A stretch of DNA of 64,000 bases. It comes from UBA4658 sp002405485. GTDB lineage: Bacteria > Planctomycetota > Phycisphaerae > Phycisphaerales > UBA1924. The stretch's first letter is position 1. Each line of letters begins with the position of its first letter. Location of the stretch: positions 35,355 to 99,354 of the forward strand of contig DAISGC010000003.1 in the NCBI GenBank assembly GCA_036823255.1, written 5' to 3'. Both the position numbers and the translations under genes were made by a program. The notes beneath the pieces were generated by a model. That model ran no database searches, had not been told where the DNA came from, and saw nothing but the letters and a program-made list of their open reading frames with translations. This document shows, piece by piece, positions 57,190 through 64,000 of this stretch.

Positions 57190-58890
57190 ATGACGAGCAT
57201 CCCGCAGCAACTCCGCGACTTCCGCGCCAAGGGCCTCCTTGCGGGGATGCGGATCCGCTTCAAGCTCGTCACGCTGCACACCATCTTCTCGCTCGCGCTC
57301 GCGGCCATTCTTCTGTTGGCCCTCAGGCCGGCCATCCGCGAGGTCGTGCGCAACGCCGAGGCCCACGAGGCGCAGACCCTGCTGACGATCTGGCGGGATG
57401 GCGCGTCGACCCTCGAGCCCGACACGGCGCGGATCGAACGGCTGAAGGCGCAGGGGGTATCCGTCCGCATGGGGCTCGCCAATGAGCTTGGCATCTCCGT
57501 CGATGATCTGCGCGGGCTCACGGCCGAGGGCGTACTGATCATCGATCCCGAGTCCGTCGGCGCGCGGTCGGCCGCATCGCCTGCGCTTGGGGCGTATCTG
57601 TGGGGCGTCGGGGAACCTCCGACCGCCGTCGCCGTGCTTCCGGGGTCGATCGGGGCGTCCGGAGAGCCGCGGCTGCTCGCGGTGAGCGTGATGCTTAGCG
57701 GCGCCCGCGACGCCGTTGTTCGCCTCTATGCCCTGATGACGATCGCGCTGTTGGCGGTGTACGCGCTGGTTGCCGCGGCTCTGGAGATCTTCGTGCTCCC
57801 CAGGCACGTGTACCAGCCGATCAGGAGGCTGCTCGACGCCGATCTGGCGGTGCACGAGGGACGCCACGATCTGGAGATCATCCCCGACGCCGACATTCCG
57901 GCCGACGAACTCGGCCTGATGATGCACAGCCGCAATCGCTCGATTCTGGCGCTGCGGCAGAAGGAGCAGGCGCTCGCCGACGCCGCGCGGAGCATGGAAG
58001 AGATCGCCGGTGACCTGAAGCGCAAGAACCACCTGCTGGAGATGGCCCGACAGAACATGGCCGACGCGGATCGCCTGGCGAGTCTGGGGCTGATGTCCGC
58101 AGGCATCGCTCACGAGTTGAACACTCCGCTCGCCGTGCTCAAGGGGCTCGTCGAGAAACAGGTCCGGTCGCTCCATGGGTCACGAGATCCGACCAGCCGA
58201 TCGACCCCGGCCATCTCTCAGGATGAGGCCGCGCTCATGCTCCGCGTCGTCGGCCGACTGGAGCGTCTGAGCGAAGGGCTGCTGGACTTCGCCCGCGTTC
58301 GCCCCGCGCAGACCCGGCCCGTGCCGGTTCGACCGATCATCGAGGAGGCGTGGACGCTGGTTCGGCTGGATCGCGATGCACGCGGCGTGCACCTGATCAA
58401 CGACGTTCCCGAGCGCCTGATCGCGCTCTGCGATGCTGATCGCATCGTGCAGGTCTTTGTCAACCTGCTGCGCAACGCCGTGGATGCGCTCGGCGAATCG
58501 CTGTTTGCGCCAGCGCATCTCGGCGCCGAGCCCCCCACCATTCGCGTCTGCGGCGCGTCGGCACCCCGCGACATGCCCGGGGAGTGGTGCTCCATCACGA
58601 TCATCGACAACGGTCCGGGCATCGATCCGGACATGCTCGGTCGCCTCTTTCAGCCATTTGCCTCAACCAAGCTCGACAGCAAAGGTTCGGGCCTGGGCCT
58701 GGGCGTCGCAGAGGGGATCATCCGAGAGCACGGCGGCGTTCTCCTGGCCCGCAACCGGGGAGATGGCGGTCGAGGCGCCGTCTTTGAGATCATCCTCCCC
58801 CAGGGTGGCGAGACGCCGGGCGCCTCGGACCGCTCATCCGCTCTCGGACGCGACCCGACGCCTCCGGCAATATCCTCGAGCTTCCCATGA
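57190..58890 (+). CDS. Membrane sensor histidine kinase
   Basis: The 566-residue product has TM segments at about 28-46 and 182-205 and an extracytoplasmic region between them. A HAMP-like linker and coiled-coil (LRQKEQALADAARSMEEIAGDL) follow, then a HisKA domain with H307 in AGIAHELNTPLAVL. The HATPase_c domain has NLLRNAVDAL, IDNGPGID and SGLGLGVAEGII. An alternative start 19 codons in (57247, MRIRFKLV) has GGGG just upstream and would leave 97 nt to rsmB. Its stop overlaps the start of the downstream regulator by 4 nt (ATGA). Confidence 0.93.
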   Translation: MTSIPQQLRDFRAKGLLAGMRIRFKLVTLHTIFSLALAAILLLALRPAIREVVRNAEAHEAQTLLTIWRDGASTLEPDTARIERLKAQGVSVRMGLANELGISVDDLRGLTAEGVLIIDPESVGARSAASPALGAYLWGVGEPPTAVAVLPGSIGASGEPRLLAVSVMLSGARDAVVRLYALMTIALLAVYALVAAALEIFVLPRHVYQPIRRLLDADLAVHEGRHDLEIIPDADIPADELGLMMHSRNRSILALRQKEQALADAARSMEEIAGDLKRKNHLLEMARQNMADADRLASLGLMSAGIAHELNTPLAVLKGLVEKQVRSLHGSRDPTSRSTPAISQDEAALMLRVVGRLERLSEGLLDFARVRPAQTRPVPVRPIIEEAWTLVRLDRDARGVHLINDVPERLIALCDADRIVQVFVNLLRNAVDALGESLFAPAHLGAEPPTIRVCGASAPRDMPGEWCSITIIDNGPGIDPDMLGRLFQPFASTKLDSKGSGLGLGVAEGIIREHGGVLLARNRGDGGRGAVFEIILPQGGETPGASDRSSALGRDPTPPAISSSFP

Positions 58891-59570
58891 CCACCGGCGA
58901 CGCACAATCTTCCAGTCCGGCTGCTCCGCCCGCACCGCCGATGGACATCCTCGCGCTGGATGATGACGCGGATTTCCGCGAGTATCTGCGAGGTCTGCTG
59001 CAATCGCCCGACGGCGGCTCGCACACCGTCCGCACCGCGGCGACACCAGACGAGTTCTACGCCCACGCCGAGATCCGCCTCCCACAGGTCGCGATCCTGG
59101 ACATGAAGATGGGGCGGCACTCCGGCGAGCAGGTCATCGACGAGATTCGCCGGCGCTGGCCCAAGCTCTGCGTGATCGTCCTCACCGGCTATCCCTCGAT
59201 GGAGTCCATGCGGCGGGCCCTGCGGACTGGGGCCGCCGGAACATCGATCGGCGGCGGCGCGTTTGACTACCTCACCAAGCCCTTCGAGCTCGATCAGCTC
59301 AAGACCGCGCTCGCGCAGGCCGCGCTCTCCATGGGGCTCTCCAGCGATCCGCTCGATCGCCTGCGAAACGAGCTCGGTCGGCAGGTCCGTCTTGCCCGCA
59401 CCCAGCAGTCCTGGACGCTCAAGGACCTGAGTGAGTCCAGCGGGGTGAGCGTCAGCCAGCTCTCCTCAATCGAGCGCGGCAGCCACCTGCCCAGCCTCGA
59501 ATCGCTTGTCGCCATCGCCCACGCGCTTCGCACCAAGCCCAGCGCGTGGATGGACGTCGCCGGCATGTGA
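58887..59570 (+). CDS. REC-XRE response regulator
   Basis: The 227-residue product has an N-terminal receiver domain (D25-D27; phospho-acceptor D72 in VAILDMKMG; T100; K131 in YLTKPF) and a C-terminal XRE/Cro-type helix-turn-helix (about 163-220; RTQQSWTLKDLSESSGVSVS and LSSIERGSHLPSLESL). REC domains are usually joined to OmpR, LuxR, FIS or LytTR outputs; a XRE output is uncommon. A short insert, TGAAGTSIGGGAFDY, lies between alpha4 and beta5 of the receiver. It is translationally coupled to the histidine kinase, its probable partner. Confidence 0.9.
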   Translation: MTTGDAQSSSPAAPPAPPMDILALDDDADFREYLRGLLQSPDGGSHTVRTAATPDEFYAHAEIRLPQVAILDMKMGRHSGEQVIDEIRRRWPKLCVIVLTGYPSMESMRRALRTGAAGTSIGGGAFDYLTKPFELDQLKTALAQAALSMGLSSDPLDRLRNELGRQVRLARTQQSWTLKDLSESSGVSVSQLSSIERGSHLPSLESLVAIAHALRTKPSAWMDVAGM

Positions 59571-59583
59571 GCTCCGCGGGACA

Positions 59584-60198
59584 TCACGCCTGCGGCGTGC
59601 CGCCCAGCGCCCGCATCGCCAGCAGGATCGCGAGCATGCTCTTGGCGTCGCGCATCTCGCCGCAGGCGATCGCATCGGGCATGTGCTCCAGCGGACGGAT
59701 GACCACCTCGATGCTCTCATCGTCCTCCAGCCGCTGCCCCACGCTCCGCAGGTCGCGGGCCAGAAAGACGAACATCTGCTCGTCGGTCATGCCCGGGGTG
59801 GTGTAGAACCAGCCGGGGGAGACGGGCTCCAGCCGTCCCGCGGCGTACCCCGTCTCCTCGATGAGTTCGCGGGCCGCGCAGGTCTCAGGCGACTCACCCG
59901 CACCAAAGCCCCTGGGAGCGCCGAAGGCATCCGGTTCACGCCGCGGACGCTCGATCGTTCCCGCGCAGCACTCCAGCAGCCACGCGCCGATGCTGATCCG
60001 ATAGTTGCGGATGAGCACCACGCTCAACCGCCCGTGGTGAACCAGCACCGGCACCACGACCACCGCTCCGGGGTGCCGCACGACCTCTCGCTCCAGCGTC
60101 GCACCGCTTGGACGGCGAACGCGCAGCCGCTCGAAGTCGAACTTCTTGCCATGGGCGATCAACTCGCGGGACTCGACGGTCGGCTCTCTGGTGCTCAT
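59584..60198 (-). CDS. NUDIX hydrolase (ADP-ribose pyrophosphatase-like)
   Basis: The 204-residue product has a nudix box (G-x5-E-x7-RELIEETGY) in GAGESPETCAARELIEETGY, and the flanking VVVPVLVHHGRLSVVLIRNYR and WFYTTPGMTDEQMFVFLARDL segments, which resemble ADP-ribose pyrophosphatases. A short insert (ERPRREPDAFGAPRGFG) precedes the box. The exact substrate is unknown. The frame is open to 60228 with a GTG; I prefer the ATG at 60198. It converges on the REC-XRE gene with 13 nt between the stops. Confidence 0.9.
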   Translation of the reverse strand: MSTREPTVESRELIAHGKKFDFERLRVRRPSGATLEREVVRHPGAVVVVPVLVHHGRLSVVLIRNYRISIGAWLLECCAGTIERPRREPDAFGAPRGFGAGESPETCAARELIEETGYAAGRLEPVSPGWFYTTPGMTDEQMFVFLARDLRSVGQRLEDDESIEVVIRPLEHMPDAIACGEMRDAKSMLAILLAMRALGGTPQA

Positions 60199-60261
60199 CC
60201 ACCGACGGTAGCCGGACGGGCGGTCCACGTTCAGTCCAGCGACCCCTGCCCAGCGCCGGGT

Positions 60262-61407
60262 TTACGAGGCCGCCGCGGCGGACGCACCGGCTTCGTAGGC
60301 CCGTAGAACCCCCGCGATGTGCGACGAGGCGGATCGATGCTGCCGGACGTACGCACGCGCCGACTCCGCGATCGACGAGCGTCGCGGCCCGTCACGCAGG
60401 ATCGACGCGATCGCGCCCGACCAGCCCGCCGCATCCGACCGAGGCACGCGCACGCACGTGGCGTCGTTCAGCACGCTCACACCGTCATCGATGACCGACA
60501 CGACCGCCACCCCCGCGGCCATGGCCTCAAGCACCAGCGTCCGCTGTGCGCCCGTCGGCTCCGGCAGCAGCAGCAGGTCGGCCTGCAGGATCGGCTCGCG
60601 CCTCGCCTCCATCTCCGGCGTCAGCGACAGACGATCCAGGAGCCCCAGTTTCCGCGCCGCCGACCACAGCCCGGCCTCGCGCGTCCGAACCGCACGCCGA
60701 TCGATCGTCGAGCGGAGCCGCATCGGCTCGGCGTTCGACACATCGGCAAAGATCATCGTCTCCGGGCCGTCGCGGGTCGCGTCACGCAGACCCGTGAGCG
60801 CGGGCACCACGCTCCGCGCGTCACCGGACTCGCTCAGAATGCCCACCCCAAGCACTTCCCCGCTGGTCCTGCTTCGCCCACGCTCCGGCACGTGCACGCC
60901 CCAGGCCGCCACGCTCACCCCGACGCCCGTCGGCACTCGCTGCCGCAACTGCTCGACGAGGGCCTGCTCGCCGACGATCAACCCCACGCGCGGGAGCCCC
61001 AGGGACCCGATCTCGCGCACCAGCGCCGCCGCGGGCGCCATGAGCGATGCCCGCCACACTTCGATCATGAGCGCGGCTCGACTCTGACGCGCGATCTCGG
61101 CGGCCAGTCGCCAGGTCCCTTGTCCGAACGCGTGAACGACGTCCAGCGATTCCTCGGACTCTTCGGTCTGCTGCACCCGCGCGATCAGATCCCTCGCCTT
61201 GCCGCGGATCAGAGGCCCAAGGGCCCATCCCCCGTCGAAATAGCCCACCGCCGCCGCGTGAATCCCAGGGCCCACCTGGTCCGCCAGCGCATATGGCACG
61301 GCGTGGACCACCCGCACGCCCTCGTCGGCAAGCCCGACCTCCAGCCGCGAGAGCATCCCGCGCTCCCGCAGGGCCACCGATCGATCCGCAATGATCAACG
61401 CGTGCAT
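60262..61407 (-). CDS. Glycosyltransferase, GT-B fold (family 4-like)
   Basis: The 381-residue product has a GT4-like C-terminal donor domain with ADLLLLPEPTGAQRTLVLEAMAAGVAVVSV, including the E-x7-E spacing (about 277-303), and an N-terminal region with MLSRLEVGLADEGVRVVHAVP. The middle has low similarity to well-known members and the usual early Gly-rich loop is not obvious, so the donor and acceptor are unknown. It is 9 nt downstream of the ABC ATPase gene and probably belongs to the same transcript, though a functional link to peptide transport is unclear. Confidence 0.8.
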   Translation of the reverse strand: MHALIIADRSVALRERGMLSRLEVGLADEGVRVVHAVPYALADQVGPGIHAAAVGYFDGGWALGPLIRGKARDLIARVQQTEESEESLDVVHAFGQGTWRLAAEIARQSRAALMIEVWRASLMAPAAALVREIGSLGLPRVGLIVGEQALVEQLRQRVPTGVGVSVAAWGVHVPERGRSRTSGEVLGVGILSESGDARSVVPALTGLRDATRDGPETMIFADVSNAEPMRLRSTIDRRAVRTREAGLWSAARKLGLLDRLSLTPEMEARREPILQADLLLLPEPTGAQRTLVLEAMAAGVAVVSVIDDGVSVLNDATCVRVPRSDAAGWSGAIASILRDGPRRSSIAESARAYVRQHRSASSHIAGVLRAYEAGASAAAAS

Positions 61408-61416
61408 CAGACGATT

Positions 61417-62616
61417 CTATCGGTTCGCAGCCGGGGTCTCATCATCCACCCGGTACCCGATCTCCGGCGCCCGTCCGCCCATGCCGCGAACCGCCTCGCC
61501 TCGCCAGACGCTCACCCAGTGCTCTGGCTCGACCTCCATGAGAAACGCGTCTCCGGCGGGCCCGTCGGACTTCAGAACGTCCGCCGGCGGTTCGTGCCAG
61601 GGCCACCATGGCCGAACGCCCGCGCCCGCTCCCGGCAGGCCCCGAAACGACGACTCGTCGTCGATGATCTCCGCGATGGTCGCCAGCCGCTCCCGAACCT
61701 CGCCGACCTTGGGAATGCTCGCCAGCAGGCCGCGCGTGTACGGATGCAGCGGTCGATCGAACAGGTCGTGCACGCTGGCATATTCCACCACGCGGCCGGC
61801 GTACATCACGCACACCACGTCGGCGTTCTGTGCCACCACGCCCAGATCGTGGGTGATGAGCATGATCGACATCTGCCGCGTCCGCCGCAGATCTCGCAAG
61901 AGCCCGAGAATCTGCGCCTGGATGGTCACGTCCAGGGCGGTCGTCGGCTCGTCGGCAAGCAGCAGCTTGGGGCGGCACGCCAGTGCCATCGCGATCATCA
62001 CCCGTTGCCGCATCCCGCCGGAGAACTGGTGCGGATACTGCCCAAGGCGCCGCTCCGGATCCTGGATGCCCACGTCCCGCATCGCCGCGATCGCGATCTC
62101 CCGCGCATCGGCTCGCCGGACGTCCTGATGCAGCAGGATCGCCTCCATGATCTGCTCGCCGATCGTGTATACCGGGTTCAGCGACGTCATGGGTTCCTGG
62201 AAGATCATCGCGATCTCGTTCCCGCGAATCCGCCGAATCTCCCGCTCGCTCATCTTCAGCAGATCCCGCGGACCCTCGTCGGTGACGAACATCGCTTCAC
62301 CGCGTTCGAATCGTCCCGGCGGGCGCGGCACGAGATGCATCATCGACATCGCCGTCACGCTCTTCCCGCACCCGCTCTCACCCACGATCGCGAGCGTCTG
62401 CCGCGGAAACACGCTCATCCGAACCCCGTCCACCGCCAGGACTCTCGGTCCACCACCCTTCCCTCGACCATCGCCGCCGCTCCCGTTGGAGAAGCTCACC
62501 GTCAGGTCCGTCACCCGAAGCAGCGGCGTCCGCTCATCCAAATGGCGGCTTCTCTGGCCCGCAGCCGTGGCCGCGGCCTCCTCCGACGGTTGCTTTGCGT
62601 GCGTCGCCGCGCTCAT
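61417..62616 (-). CDS. Oligopeptide/dipeptide ABC transporter ATPase (OppD/DppD family)
   Basis: The 399-residue ATPase has Walker A GESGCGKS, the Q-loop MIFQEPMTSLNP, signature QFSGGMRQRVMIAMAL, Walker B LLLADEPTTALD and the H-loop MLITHDLGVVAQ. The C-terminal oligopeptide-ABC extension is present (LHPYTRGLLASIPKVGE), but the usual C-terminal Fe-S Cys cluster is not evident. It is encoded downstream of the permease with a 4-nt ATGA overlap. Solute-binding protein and second permease are not in this window; they may lie just to the right. Confidence 0.95.
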   Translation of the reverse strand: MSAATHAKQPSEEAAATAAGQRSRHLDERTPLLRVTDLTVSFSNGSGGDGRGKGGGPRVLAVDGVRMSVFPRQTLAIVGESGCGKSVTAMSMMHLVPRPPGRFERGEAMFVTDEGPRDLLKMSEREIRRIRGNEIAMIFQEPMTSLNPVYTIGEQIMEAILLHQDVRRADAREIAIAAMRDVGIQDPERRLGQYPHQFSGGMRQRVMIAMALACRPKLLLADEPTTALDVTIQAQILGLLRDLRRTRQMSIMLITHDLGVVAQNADVVCVMYAGRVVEYASVHDLFDRPLHPYTRGLLASIPKVGEVRERLATIAEIIDDESSFRGLPGAGAGVRPWWPWHEPPADVLKSDGPAGDAFLMEVEPEHWVSVWRGEAVRGMGGRAPEIGYRVDDETPAANR

Positions 62617-63914
62617 CGACGAGCCCTCTTGGGATCCATCGCCTCGCGCAGGCCCTCGCCGACGAAGTTCAACGCGAGGAGCGTCACCGCCAGCAGCACG
62701 CACGGCGAGACCAGCAGCCACCAGTTGCTCCGGAACGGATTCAGCTCGCTCAGGCCGTCCGCCGCCAGATTCCCCCAGCTTGGCATCGGCGGCCTCACCC
62801 CGATCCCGAGAAAGGACAGAAAGCTCTCCTGCAGGATCGCCTGTGGCACTGTCAGCGTCGCATACACCGTGATTGGTCCGACCAGGTTCGGAAGCAGATG
62901 CCGCACAAAGATCGTCGGCGTCGGCGTTCCGATCGCCCTTGCCGCCTCCATGAATGGCTGCGCCTTGAGCGACAGCACCTGACCCCTTACCACCCGCGAC
63001 ATCGTCAGCCACGACACGCCGCCGATCGCCACCAGCAGAGTCACGATCTGCACCCACTGCTGCTGCGCCGAGGTCAGCTCGCCCGTGCCGATCTGCTGAC
63101 GGGCTTTGGCCTCAAGAGCCGCCCGCACGACCGGATCGTTCCGGGCCGACGTGCTGAGTTCCTGCAGTCCTCGCTCGACCATCGCCGCCCGATCCCGCTG
63201 CGCACGCTCGGCTCGACGCACCTGCCAGTTGTCCACCGACGCGTCCACAGCCACAGCCAGCAGCACGACCAGTAGCACATACGGCAGGCCGTACAGCACG
63301 TCCACGATCCGCATCATGATCGCATCGATGCGCCCGCCGACGTACCCGGCCACCGCTCCATACAGCGTCCCGAGCACGACCGAGATCAACGCCGCCGCCA
63401 CGCCGATTCCCAGCGACACGCCGCCGCCGGCCAGACACCGGGTCAGCACGTCGCGTCCAAGGGCATCGGTTCCAAGGAAGTACCACGGCCGGGCTGCGCG
63501 TATCTCCTCATCCGTCGGTTCGACGCCCAGATCGATCAGATCTTGTACCGACGTCCCTTGGCCGCGGTCGATCGCCTTCTGCTCCAGGGCCCGAACACGC
63601 GCCGTCGCGTCCATCCGTGCGGCTTGCGTGTCCTGACCGGTCTCATCGGTCCGTACCCCCCACCACGTCGGCGGCAGGTGCCGAGCTGTCCGCTCCTGAT
63701 GGTCATACCGAGGCGCATGGCGGACGATGTCCTCGCCCGATGCTCCTGGAACCGCGACCCGTCCCATCGTCCACGGCAGCGTCAGAACACACGCAAGGAC
63801 CATGGTCCCAAGCACGCACAGGCCAATCAAGCCAGCCACCGACCGCGTCAGCGGGTTGTCCCGGGTCGGGGCGGGGGCACGCATGGCCGGAATAAAGGTC
63901 GGCTCGGTCGGCAC
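62613..63914 (-). CDS. Oligopeptide/dipeptide ABC transporter permease (OppC/DppC family)
   Basis: The 433-residue inner-membrane permease has the OppC N-terminus (NPLTRSVAGLIGLCVLG) and later WYFLGTDALGRDVLTRCLAGG, typical of the family. The permease domain has the EAA-type segment EAARAIGTPTPTIFVRHLLPN and LSFLGIGVRPPMPSWGN. Two inserts make it longer than the usual 290-350 residues: about 90 residues after TM1 and about 60 residues (VRRAERAQRDRAAMVERG...) between TM segments ahead of the EAA loop. The ATG at 63914 is close to the window's end. It is coupled to the ATPase by a 4-nt overlap. Confidence 0.93.
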   Translation of the reverse strand: MPTEPTFIPAMRAPAPTRDNPLTRSVAGLIGLCVLGTMVLACVLTLPWTMGRVAVPGASGEDIVRHAPRYDHQERTARHLPPTWWGVRTDETGQDTQAARMDATARVRALEQKAIDRGQGTSVQDLIDLGVEPTDEEIRAARPWYFLGTDALGRDVLTRCLAGGGVSLGIGVAAALISVVLGTLYGAVAGYVGGRIDAIMMRIVDVLYGLPYVLLVVLLAVAVDASVDNWQVRRAERAQRDRAAMVERGLQELSTSARNDPVVRAALEAKARQQIGTGELTSAQQQWVQIVTLLVAIGGVSWLTMSRVVRGQVLSLKAQPFMEAARAIGTPTPTIFVRHLLPNLVGPITVYATLTVPQAILQESFLSFLGIGVRPPMPSWGNLAADGLSELNPFRSNWWLLVSPCVLLAVTLLALNFVGEGLREAMDPKRARR

Positions 63915-64000
63915 GGTGGCAGCGAGTTCGGCCGAAGCTGCAAGTATGACGGGAATAGGGTGTGACGGGCGGGAGAGGGGCGGGGGGCGAGGGGGGGGGG

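Noticed and set aside
63985..64000. G10 run at the window's end
   Set aside because: It is at the edge of the sequence and cannot be interpreted; it could be real or an assembly end.

Overview
The window is a GC-rich, very compact bacterial chromosome segment with no RNA genes, insertion sequences or CRISPR arrays that I can see. Several family-level signs point to a planctomycete of the Phycisphaerae type. These are secreted proteins with EF-hand/dockerin repeats ending in Gly-Cys, a prepilin-like protein with an H-X9-DG motif, a DUF1844 protein, a DUF1573 protein, a membrane protein with a C-terminal CxxC...CPECG zinc ribbon, an unusually long SecA, and an ECF-like sigma factor. This assignment is inferred from gene families, not from a phylogenetic marker. 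Genes are packed tightly, many adjacent pairs overlap by 4 nt, and GTG or TTG starts are frequent.

Layout. 1-3 kb: end of a peptidoglycan-amidase-like gene, a hypothetical membrane protein, a predicted PD-(D/E)XK nuclease-like protein and an ANTAR response regulator. 3-8 kb: a prolyl oligopeptidase (with a strong terminator) divergent from a large secreted dockerin-like protein. 8-13.6 kb: a minus-strand four-gene cluster with every junction overlapping: prepilin-like H-X9-DG protein, histidine kinase, NtrC-type regulator, and a secreted dockerin/GC-anchor protein. 13.7-19 kb: truD, an unknown protein, a repeat-rich exported protein and an ECF-like sigma factor. 19-26 kb: BtpA family, AbgT family transporter, topoisomerase VI subunit B, and a divergent pyruvate-kinase-like protein. 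26.6-30.4 kb: DUF1573 protein, YraN, SurA-like lipoprotein, DUF1844 protein. 30.4-34.4 kb: succinate dehydrogenase sdhC-sdhA-sdhB. 34.6-39 kb: unknown membrane protein, topoisomerase VI subunit A, methionine aminopeptidase, predicted exported papain-like protein. 39-43 kb: secA. 43-46 kb: small genes (HIT, META-domain lipoprotein, RidA, zinc-ribbon membrane protein). 46-57 kb: a long minus-strand run of rsmB, hpt, a bPH-CoaE fusion, rho, a small membrane protein, a large exported helical-repeat protein, a flippase-like protein and a DUF444 protein. 57-59.6 kb: a histidine kinase coupled to a REC-XRE regulator. 59.6-64 kb: NUDIX hydrolase, glycosyltransferase, and the ATPase and permease of an oligopeptide-type ABC transporter.

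The most notable point is a complete archaeal-type topoisomerase VI (catalytic A and ATPase B subunits) in a bacterial context, with its genes about 12 kb apart and in opposite orientation. Other points of interest are the fully overlapping pilin/two-component/dockerin cluster, the bPH-CoaE fusion, a 1346-residue SecA with a degenerate triple repeat and no zinc-finger tail, a shared Gly-Pro-Gly-Ile-Gly C-terminus on SecA and the DUF1844 protein, a REC-XRE regulator, and a G8 tract in the linker of the sigma factor gene.
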